Assembly: GCF_014158035.1 (NCBI RefSeq)
Contig: NZ_JACFXW010000001.1
Span: 3,574,001-3,638,000 of the forward strand
Source: Rhizobium sp. G21
GTDB taxonomy: Bacteria > Pseudomonadota > Alphaproteobacteria > Rhizobiales > Rhizobiaceae
Reading direction: 5' to 3'
DNA length: 64,000 nt
In this document: piece by piece, positions 58,038 to 64,000 of the stretch
Numbering within the stretch: the stretch's first letter is position 1
How the letters are laid out: the number at the start of each line of letters is the position of its first letter
Position numbers and translations under genes: made by a program
The notes under the pieces: model-generated
The model's database searches: none
What the model saw: the letters and a program-made list of their open reading frames with translations, nothing else
What the model was told of the DNA's origin: nothing

Positions 58038-58172
58038 AGGAAATGGTTGCATGCTAACCTTTGTAGGAATGTGCAATCCTTCCGGAGGATCGGTCTACCG
58101 CTGCGGCCGCCTGTTCCCCCATATTGGCCGTGTTGCACAAAACGACGAACCTGAGATGGAAGGAGCACGATT

Positions 58173-58307
58173 ATGAAAAACGACCAGCTTCACATCGCCA
58201 TTAGATGGGATGTCCCGCTCAGGATGTTCAAGACGTTGCGCGACAAAATCATAGCGTTCAACGAGGAGCGCGAGCGGCAGGCGGAAGCGAGGTGGATCAA
58301 TGGCTGA
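58173..58307 (+). CDS. 44-aa small protein overlapping the Atu4866-family gene
   Basis: A short frame starting MKNDQLHIAIRWDVPLRMFK and ending EERERQAEARWING, with a strong AAGGAG eight bases before its ATG. It is amphipathic and basic, without a membrane segment. It overlaps the next gene by eight bases (ATGGCTGA), an arrangement that suggests translational coupling. Its family is not recognised. The good ribosome site and the overlap make it likely to be real. Confidence 0.65.
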   Translation: MKNDQLHIAIRWDVPLRMFKTLRDKIIAFNEERERQAEARWING

Positions 58308-58668
58308 CGGTGGATTTTTGATCAATGCAATGGCGGTGGTGTTCTCGATGATCGCGGCGTTCGGAATCTTCGGCAAGGCGTTTGGCGACACCGTCAAGCG
58401 CAAGCAGGAGGTGCGCGCCGAAGAGGTCGACGTGGTCAATCGCCTGGTGGGCATGTGGATCACCGGCGACGGCCAGGTGCAGCGCGAAGTGCGCGCCGAT
58501 GGCCGCTTCGTGGAGCGCAATGCGGTCGTCGACCGCCCGACCCGCCAGGGCCGCTACGAGATCGACGGCGACAAGGTCGCCTATTACGACGACGCTGGTT
58601 TGCGCAGCGACGGCGTCTATAAGGACGGCATTCTCTATCACGCCGGCATGATCTTCTACCGGCGTTGA
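58300..58668 (+). CDS. Atu4866-family protein with N-terminal membrane anchor
   Basis: A 122-aa protein. A hydrophobic N terminus (FLINAMAVVFSMIAAFGIFG) precedes an Atu4866-type small beta-barrel domain: VGMWITGDGQVQREVRADGR, RQGRYEIDGDKVAYYDDAG and YKDGILYHAGMIFYRR. The domain is named from an Agrobacterium protein of known fold but unknown ligand. It is coupled to the preceding 44-aa gene and followed by a strong terminator, so these two form a complete short operon, divergent from an AraC regulator. Confidence 0.85.
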   Translation: MADGGFLINAMAVVFSMIAAFGIFGKAFGDTVKRKQEVRAEEVDVVNRLVGMWITGDGQVQREVRADGRFVERNAVVDRPTRQGRYEIDGDKVAYYDDAGLRSDGVYKDGILYHAGMIFYRR

Positions 58669-58685
58669 GTCGAAGCGAAGATACG

Positions 58686-58719
58686 AAAAAGGCGGGGCCG
58701 CGCGGCGCCCGCCTTTTTT
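58686..58719. terminator. Bidirectional intrinsic terminator
   Basis: An 11-bp stem AAAAAGGCGGG/CCCGCCTTTTT with a GC-rich loop; A and T tracts on the two sides allow it to serve both the Atu4866 unit and the convergent adenine deaminase gene. Confidence 0.9.
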
Positions 58720-58725
58720 CATGCC

Positions 58726-60423
58726 TTATCCGTCGATCAGTTCGAACCTGTCGACATCGACCAGCCCCCTGTCGGAAATCTTCAGATGCGGGACCACCGG
58801 CAGCGGCAGGAAGGCCAGTTGCAGGAAAGGCTCCTGCAGCGTCGAGCCCAGCGCATAGGCCGCCTCGCGCAGGTGATGCAGCGTGTCGCGCACGCTTTCA
58901 TAGGGTTCGAGGCTCATCAGGCCGGCCACGGGGAGAGCGATCTCGCCGGTGACCTCGCCGCCTTCGACCACCACGAAGCCGCCACGGATCTCGCTCAGCC
59001 GTCTCACAGCCACCGCCATGTCCTCGTCATCGGCGCCGACCACGCAGATATTGTGGCTGTCATGGCCGACGGTGGAGGCGATGGCGCCCTTCTTGAGCCC
59101 GAAACCCTGGACGAAACCGACGGCCCGATTGCCGTTCTTGCCGTGCCGCTCGATCACCGACACTTTCAGGATGTCGTTGTCCAGATCCACGGTCGTCTGA
59201 TTGCCCTTGGACGGCAGGCGATGGCGGCGATGTTCGGTGATGATCTTGCCGGGGATGACGCCGAGCACGGCGCTTTCGCCCTGCCGCGCCGGCACGGAGA
59301 AATCGGCCGCGGTGATCTCGGGGGCGCGAACGCTGTCGGTTCCGACGGGCGCGACCGGCTTGCGGCTGGCGAACAGCTCTTCCGTCACCTTGCGGCCGGC
59401 GGAGAACACCATCTCCGCCTTGCAGTTTTCCAGGCTGTCGACGACCACGAGATCGGCGCGGCGGCCGGGCGCGACGAGGCCGCGATCCATCAGGCCGAAG
59501 GCGCGGGCGGCCGAAATCGAGGCGGCGCGATAGACGGCCAGCGTATCGGCGCCATCGGCGATGGCCGTGCGGATGAGATAATCGAGATGGCCCTGCTCGG
59601 CGATATCGAGCGGATTGCGGTCATCGGTGCAGAGCGCGATGAAGGGCGAGAGCCGCTCGGTGAACAGCGGCGTCAGGGCCTTGAGATCCTTCGAGACCGA
59701 ACCCTCGCGGATGAGGACATGCATGCCCTTGCGGATCTTCTCCATCGCTTCCTCGGCAGAGGTCGCCTCATGCTCGGTGCGGATGCCGGCGGCGATATAG
59801 CCGTTCAGCCCATAGCCCACGAGCAGCGGCGCATGACCATCGATATGGCCGCCCTGGAAGGCTTCGAGCTTGGCCATGGCGACCGGGTCCTTGTGGATCA
59901 CGCCGGGGAAATTCATGAATTCCGCCAGCCCGATCACCTTGGGATGTTTGCGGAAGGGCAGCAGTCGCTCGATCGGCAAATCGGCGCCCGCCGTCTCCAG
60001 ATGCGTCGCCGGCACGCAGGAGGAGAGCTGGACGCGGATGTCCATGATCGTCTCCTCGGCCGAATCGAGGAAGAATTGCAGCCCCTCAGTGCCGAGCACA
60101 TTGGCGATCTCATGCGGATCGCAGATCACCGTCGTCACGCCATAGGGCAGCACGCAGCGATCGAATTCATGCGGCGTGACGAGCGAACTCTCGATATGCA
60201 GATGGGTGTCGATGAAGCCGGGTACGACGATGCGGCCGGTGATGTCGATCTCGACGGCGCCCTTGTAGTCGCCATGGGTTCCGACAATGCGGTCGCCGGT
60301 GATGGCGATGTCGGAGGCGACTAGTTCGCCCGTCACCAGATCATAGAAGCGCCCGCCCTTGAGCACGATATCCGCAGGTGTGCGGCCCGTTCCTGCATCG
60401 ATCATCCGTTCGAGTTCGCTCAT
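58726..60423 (-). CDS. ade: Adenine deaminase
   Basis: Converts adenine to hypoxanthine and ammonia. It is a 565-aa binuclear-metal amidohydrolase of the bacterial Ade type: [86 protein letters not shown], then the C-terminal domain with [18 protein letters not shown]. It sits apart from the xdh/puuD/guaD group by about 6.6 kb but supplies hypoxanthine to that pathway. Confidence 0.96.
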   Translation of the reverse strand: MSELERMIDAGTGRTPADIVLKGGRFYDLVTGELVASDIAITGDRIVGTHGDYKGAVEIDITGRIVVPGFIDTHLHIESSLVTPHEFDRCVLPYGVTTVICDPHEIANVLGTEGLQFFLDSAEETIMDIRVQLSSCVPATHLETAGADLPIERLLPFRKHPKVIGLAEFMNFPGVIHKDPVAMAKLEAFQGGHIDGHAPLLVGYGLNGYIAAGIRTEHEATSAEEAMEKIRKGMHVLIREGSVSKDLKALTPLFTERLSPFIALCTDDRNPLDIAEQGHLDYLIRTAIADGADTLAVYRAASISAARAFGLMDRGLVAPGRRADLVVVDSLENCKAEMVFSAGRKVTEELFASRKPVAPVGTDSVRAPEITAADFSVPARQGESAVLGVIPGKIITEHRRHRLPSKGNQTTVDLDNDILKVSVIERHGKNGNRAVGFVQGFGLKKGAIASTVGHDSHNICVVGADDEDMAVAVRRLSEIRGGFVVVEGGEVTGEIALPVAGLMSLEPYESVRDTLHHLREAAYALGSTLQEPFLQLAFLPLPVVPHLKISDRGLVDVDRFELIDG

Positions 60424-60601
60424 GACCCGCTCCGATTCCTGTTGTGTTCGCGAGTGTAGCGGGGCTGCAGGCAGGGGTCACGCCCCCACATGATTTATCG
60501 ACGTTTTCGAATGCGTCTCGTCGATCCTGTCTCCCGGGTGACAGCCCGGGTTTTGGAGGCAGGGCAAAGTGGCCTCATCAACACGCACACAGGAGGCCAT
60601 G

Positions 60602-61201
60602 ATGTTGAAAATGCTCGCCTTGACCGCCGCAGTCACACTGACCGCCACCGCCGCAAACGCCATGCCGCCCCGCCATGGCGGGCCGCAGACCGACGAGATC
60701 AACCGCACGATCGCCAATGAGGCAGGACCGGCCAGTCGCGTCATGACCCGGCTCTATGGCTGTCTGCCGACCGAAAGCCCCGGCGCCGCCGCCCGCTGGA
60801 CCTGTGTCGGCATCGGCGACGGGCCCAAGGCGCGACCCTTTGCCGTCTCGCTCGAGCGCAAGGACGGGATCACCCGCGCCTATCGGCTGGTCGACGCCTC
60901 GGCGGTGATCTGCCCCAAGCCCGGCGATATCGCGCGACTTCTCGCGCCCCGCGCTCATCCGGGCGCCTTTGCCGATCTTCGCTCCGCCAGCGTCCAGACC
61001 CGTGGCGACATCGCCTTGACCGGTCTCTCCGCCGGCCCGCGTCTCGCTGCGGTCTGCCGCTACATCGGCGGCTTGAACACCGGCCTCTACGAGATTACCG
61101 CCCATTTTTCCTATGATCATCGCGGCTACAGCCTGGTGGAGGGGCTGCCGATCCGGGAAAGCCTGAAAGATCACGCCGGACGGGACATGGTGATGAAGTG
61201 A
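60602..61201 (+). CDS. Exported protein of unknown function, 199 aa
   Basis: A signal peptide (MLKMLALTAAVTLTATAANA) is followed by a mature protein with four cysteines (LYGCLP, RWTCVG, VICPKP, AAVCRY) that could form two disulfides, and an aromatic C-terminal region YEITAHFSYDHRGYSLVEG. AGGAGG lies five bases before ATG 60602; the ATG at 60599 is too close to it. No family is recognised. Confidence 0.8.
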   Translation: MLKMLALTAAVTLTATAANAMPPRHGGPQTDEINRTIANEAGPASRVMTRLYGCLPTESPGAAARWTCVGIGDGPKARPFAVSLERKDGITRAYRLVDASAVICPKPGDIARLLAPRAHPGAFADLRSASVQTRGDIALTGLSAGPRLAAVCRYIGGLNTGLYEITAHFSYDHRGYSLVEGLPIRESLKDHAGRDMVMK

Positions 61202-61371
61202 GGGATCTCACGAGGGGGTAGGGGGCGGTCGGCGGTCCGGCGATTTCCTGTCGGGCCGCCGGCTTCGTCATATGCAGGCGTGAGGAATGCTGTATCGTCT
61301 CGGTTCTGAGCGTAACGTTCGACGGCTGTCGCCGCGATGGTTCCGCATCTGGTTCGCCTTGGAGTTTTCCC

Positions 61372-61770
61372 ATGTTCTCATCGACGTTGCGCGCTGTCCT
61401 GACCGCGCTCTGTCTGTCCTCCAGCGTCGCCGCTGTTCTCGCCGAAAACAAGAACGAGCCCCTGCCGACCTTGATCGGAGCCTGCGCCATCACCAGCATC
61501 GTCGAAATCGGCGGAAGGCTGGAAGGCGATGATACTTTCGAGACGGGAACATTCGTTGGATTTGCCAATGAGGGCTTGCAGATCGGCTATGACAGGGTCG
61601 AGGCGGTAGTCCGCTCCAAGATCGGCGATCCCGTCCGCATCTGCCTCACCGACATTCCCCAGGACTGCCCGCCCGGCGACGATCGCGGCCGCGGCTATCG
61701 CACCACCAATCTCCGCACCGGTGAAAGCTGGGAGATGGCCGACAGTCAGCATATGTGTGGCGGGGCGTGA
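61372..61770 (+). CDS. Exported protein of unknown function, 132 aa
   Basis: A signal peptide (MFSSTLRAVLTALCLSSSVA, cleavage near VLA) precedes a mature domain with LPTLIGACAITSIVEIGGRL, YDRVEAVVRSKIGDPVRICL, DCPPGDDRGRGYRTTNLRTG and a terminal SQHMCGG. The four cysteines suggest two disulfides. The C-terminal RGRGYRTTNLRTGESWEMAD pattern recurs in small rhizobial periplasmic proteins, but no function is known. Confidence 0.78.
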   Translation: MFSSTLRAVLTALCLSSSVAAVLAENKNEPLPTLIGACAITSIVEIGGRLEGDDTFETGTFVGFANEGLQIGYDRVEAVVRSKIGDPVRICLTDIPQDCPPGDDRGRGYRTTNLRTGESWEMADSQHMCGGA

Positions 61771-61846
61771 GGGGGCCCCGTCGCTCCGTCCTAGGAGCGC
61801 CGCGACGGGTGTCCCCGCCGCAGCTCCAGGCGTTTGATGTTTCTGA

Positions 61847-62779
61847 TCAGCGTCCCTTGTCGAGAAAGGCGCGCACCAGCGCCGTCGTTGCCGCAGGATT
61901 TTCCTCCATGATCCAGTGGCCCGAATCCGGCACGATGCCTTCGGTCACATCGGTTGCTGCGGCGCGCATGACGGTCGCCATCATCGGGCCGAAGGATTTT
62001 TCGCCGCCCACCGCCAGGATGGGCATTGTCAGCTTGCCCTTGCTGGCGAGGATCTTCTGGTTGTCCTTCGCGTCCTGGTCGAAGGCTGCAAACTGGGCAA
62101 AGCCGGAATGCATGGCGCCCGGCAGCGCATAGAGCTTGGCGTAGTGCTCGCGCGCCTGTTCGGTGAAGCGGGCGGGATTGGCGGAGAACTCGTTCCAGAA
62201 GCGGTCGAGATAGATGCGTTCGCGACCGGCGACCAGCCGCTCCATGTCAGGGCCGCCGAAGCGGAAATGCCAAAGGAGGGGGCTTTTCAGGACCTCTTCC
62301 CATGGACCGACGCCGGGGACAGGCGCATCGATGAGGACAAAGCGCTTCACCCGTTCGCCATGTTGGGCGGCAAAGGCGAAACCAACCATATTGCCGATGT
62401 CGTGGGTGACGAGATCGGCTTTGTCGATATGAAGCGCGTCGAGTACGGCTACGACATCGCCGGCCTGTGTCATCTTGTCGAAGCCGCCGGTCGGCTTGGA
62501 GGACAGGCCAAGCCCCCGCAGATCGGGAACGATGACCGTGTGATCTGCGGCAAGCTCGGCGGCGAGCGGCGCCCACATATCTCCCGTCTCGCCGTATCCA
62601 TGCAGCAGCATCACGGCGGGACCATTCCCGCCCGTGCGCACATGGATGGAGACGCCATTGGTCTTTATATCCTGGGTCTTGAAGGAGGCGGGAAAGGTCC
62701 TCGTATCGGCTTGGGCCGCCATAGTCATGGTGGCGGCGGCGATCGCCGTCGCGCCGAGCATTGCGATCATTTTCAACAT
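61847..62779 (-). CDS. Exported alpha/beta hydrolase, epoxide hydrolase/haloacetate dehalogenase-like
   Basis: A 310-aa protein with a signal peptide (MLKMIAMLGATAIAAATMTM, ending AAQA). The fold shows the oxyanion motif MLLHGYGETGDMW, VPDLRGLGLSSKP, an Asp nucleophile in VTHDIGNMVGFAFA rather than Ser, and a C-terminal catalytic His in DSGHWIMEENPA. The Asp nucleophile places it with epoxide hydrolases and haloacetate dehalogenases. GGAG precedes ATG 62779. It is divergent from a LysR regulator with an 18-bp palindrome between them, so it is probably that regulator's target. Confidence 0.9.
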   Translation of the reverse strand: MLKMIAMLGATAIAAATMTMAAQADTRTFPASFKTQDIKTNGVSIHVRTGGNGPAVMLLHGYGETGDMWAPLAAELAADHTVIVPDLRGLGLSSKPTGGFDKMTQAGDVVAVLDALHIDKADLVTHDIGNMVGFAFAAQHGERVKRFVLIDAPVPGVGPWEEVLKSPLLWHFRFGGPDMERLVAGRERIYLDRFWNEFSANPARFTEQAREHYAKLYALPGAMHSGFAQFAAFDQDAKDNQKILASKGKLTMPILAVGGEKSFGPMMATVMRAAATDVTEGIVPDSGHWIMEENPAATTALVRAFLDKGR

Positions 62780-62864
62780 GGTTTTTCTCCTGACCCTCCG
62801 GGAGGAGCCGGCGACCATCGCCGCAACCAGAAGGCAAGCCTTATTTAACATTTGCATATCGTCC

Positions 62865-62882
62865 GGATTAGCGCGCTAATCC
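62865..62882. promoter_or_regulatory. 18-bp perfect palindrome, candidate LysR operator
   Basis: GGATTAGCGCGCTAATCC is a perfect 18-bp dyad, 28 bases upstream of the LysR gene start and 86 bases upstream of the divergent hydrolase start. Its position and ATTAG/CTAAT arms fit a LysR recognition site. Confidence 0.65.
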
Positions 62883-62910
62883 AGGAACTCAAATCCGGAA
62901 ACGCCGAACA

Positions 62911-63810
62911 ATGATGAGAACCGAAAGCATCGTCGCCTTTGTCGCCGTGGTCGAAGGCGGCTCGATCAGCGAGGCGGCCAGGCGGCTGCGACTATCGAAA
63001 TCGGTGGTGAGCGAGCGGCTGGCCGATCTGGAGCGCGAGGTCGGCGGCGTGCTTCTGCGACGGACGACGAGGAAGCTGACGCTGACGGATGACGGCTCCG
63101 CTTTGCTGGAGCGGGCCAGGCGCATTCTCAAGGAAATGCAAGAAGCGGCGGCCGACATGTCGGAACGACGCGGCACACTTTCGGGCCCCTTGCGGATCGC
63201 TGCGCCGGTCACCTTCGGGCGCATGCATCTGGGGCCGGCGCTCTATCCGTTCATGCTCGCTCATCCGCAATTGGAACTGACGCTGGATATCGACGACCGC
63301 CGGGTGGATGCGGTGGCAGACGGCTATGACGCCGTCATCCGCCACGGGCCGATTGCCGATTCCAGGTTGATCGCCTGGAAGCTCGCGCCGAGCCGAAGGG
63401 TCCTCTGCGCCTCGGCGGATTATCTTGCTCGCCATGGCCGGCCAAACTCGCTCGACGATCTGCAGCGCCATCGCGGCATCTTCTATACCAATCGCGGCGT
63501 CGCCGATTGGCGCTTTCCGGGGGCGGGCGGGGCCGATCTCGTTCGCGCGAAATTCGGATTTTGCGTGAACAATGGCGACATGATGCGCGACGCAGCCATT
63601 GCGGGCCTCGGCATCGCTCTGCTTCCGGGCTTCATCGCCGGGCCCGCGCTGAAGGCGGAGTTGCTGGTGACTATCGAACTGGATCGTGAACCGGAGCCGG
63701 AATTCATCTATATCGCGCATCCGCAGGGGCGCAATGCGCCGGCAAAGCTGGTCGCTCTGGCGGATCATCTGAAGAAAGCCTTCGGCAATCCGCCTTATTG
63801 GGAGGTTTAG
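62911..63810 (+). CDS. LysR family transcriptional regulator
   Basis: A 299-aa regulator. The N-terminal winged helix-turn-helix is FVAVVEGGSISEAARRLRLS, then KSVVSERLADLEREVGGVLL; a linker helix (residues 58-88) leads to the effector domain, which starts GPLRIAAPVTFGRMHLGPAL with YDAVIRHGPIADSRLIAWKL. This CrgA-like subgroup normally acts on a divergent neighbour and on itself. The neighbour here is the epoxide hydrolase-like gene. Confidence 0.93.
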   Translation: MMRTESIVAFVAVVEGGSISEAARRLRLSKSVVSERLADLEREVGGVLLRRTTRKLTLTDDGSALLERARRILKEMQEAAADMSERRGTLSGPLRIAAPVTFGRMHLGPALYPFMLAHPQLELTLDIDDRRVDAVADGYDAVIRHGPIADSRLIAWKLAPSRRVLCASADYLARHGRPNSLDDLQRHRGIFYTNRGVADWRFPGAGGADLVRAKFGFCVNNGDMMRDAAIAGLGIALLPGFIAGPALKAELLVTIELDREPEPEFIYIAHPQGRNAPAKLVALADHLKKAFGNPPYWEV

Positions 63811-63820
63811 GCTTGGTGGT

Positions 63821-63857
63821 CCCGCCCGCGCCCATCTGGCCGATGGGGCGCGGGCGG
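63821..63857. terminator. Hairpin between the LysR gene and the next convergent gene
   Basis: A long GC-rich stem (CCCGCCCGCGCCCATC against GATGGGGCGCGGGCGG, with one bulged base) and a five-base loop, eleven bases after the LysR stop and ten bases from the convergent partial gene. It lacks a T tract. The single bulge is at a G run. Confidence 0.5.
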
Positions 63858-63866
63858 ATGTCCCAA

Positions 63867-64000
63867 TCAGGGCGTATAGTCTAAGTTCTGCGTGACGGTC
63901 ATGTCTTCGCCACCGTTGGGATCGTGGACGAGAAAGTCCACGGCGTATTTGCCGGCGGGGAGGCCGTTCACCGTCAGGGTCAGGTCGATGAAGGCTTCGG
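63867..64000 (-). CDS. C-terminal fragment of an unidentified protein (partial)
   Basis: An open minus-strand frame enters from the right edge and ends at 63867. Its last 43 residues include AFIDLTLTVNGLPAGKYAVD, FLVHDPNGGEDMTV and the end NLDYTP, a beta-rich segment like the last strands of an immunoglobulin-like or C2-type sandwich. Too little is present to name a family. Confidence 0.6.
   Translation of the reverse strand, partial: EAFIDLTLTVNGLPAGKYAVDFLVHDPNGGEDMTVTQNLDYTP

Noticed and set aside
1..64000. Recent genomic island or prophage
   Set aside because: No integrase, transposase, tRNA-flanked direct repeat or visible composition break was found; the toxin-antitoxin genes alone are not enough.

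Overview
The window is a GC-rich, densely coded alphaproteobacterial chromosome segment, most likely from the order Hyphomicrobiales (Rhizobiales). This rests on BacA/SbmA, an ECF11-type RpoE/ChrR pair, a PuuD-type urate oxidase, an AglA-like alpha-glucosidase beside KdgK, an Atu4866-family protein, a non-pyrrolysine MttB homologue, and a pair of inverted palindromic repeats of the kind scattered through rhizobial genomes. The genus cannot be fixed. No tRNA, rRNA, transposase, phage gene or CRISPR array is visible.

Layout. 1-2.2 kb: 3' part of a malic enzyme-phosphotransacetylase fusion. 2.3-9.7 kb: small hypothetical, rhodanese divergent from an FtrA-like regulator, cardiolipin synthase plus EEP nuclease, DMT exporter, flavin reductase, and the chrR-rpoE stress operon. 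10-13.1 kb: circularly permuted ATP-grasp / alpha-E / transglutaminase operon. 13.3-24.5 kb: RTX protein, soluble PAS chemoreceptor, RhlE-like helicase, MttB homologue, and a large multi-PAS hybrid kinase lacking the phosphoacceptor histidine. 24.5-36.9 kb: NnrU, YfgM-like protein, Der, MetZ, a glycosyltransferase, KdgK divergent from AglA, the repeat pair, a polysaccharide deacetylase, BacA, an MFS transporter and a stress protein. 37-41.5 kb: PepSY-like protein, methionine aminopeptidase, luciferase-like oxidoreductase, a broken toxin-antitoxin pair and GlpK. 41.6-52.1 kb: purine catabolism (xdhABC, puuD, guaD) with a TPR protein, a DUF1176 protein and a sulfotransferase-like protein interspersed. 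52-64 kb: K+ channel, GNAT, FTR1 permease plus cupredoxin, VapBC, multicopper oxidase with a His/Met-rich partner, an AraC regulator divergent from a two-gene Atu4866 unit, adenine deaminase, secreted hypotheticals, and an epoxide hydrolase-like enzyme divergent from a LysR regulator.

How the genes work together. Ade, GuaD, XdhABC and PuuD together would take adenine and guanine through hypoxanthine and xanthine to urate and 5-hydroxyisourate; later steps are not in the window. The multicopper oxidase, the His/Met-rich protein and the FTR1/cupredoxin pair form a periplasmic copper/iron group. RpoE/ChrR probably autoregulates from a recognisable promoter.

Quality warning. At least fourteen genes are broken by the loss of one base, almost always in a short G or C run, and each repair gives a continuous family-length protein. 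This looks like homopolymer under-calling rather than gene decay. These genes are given as single CDS spanning the break, with the break position stated.
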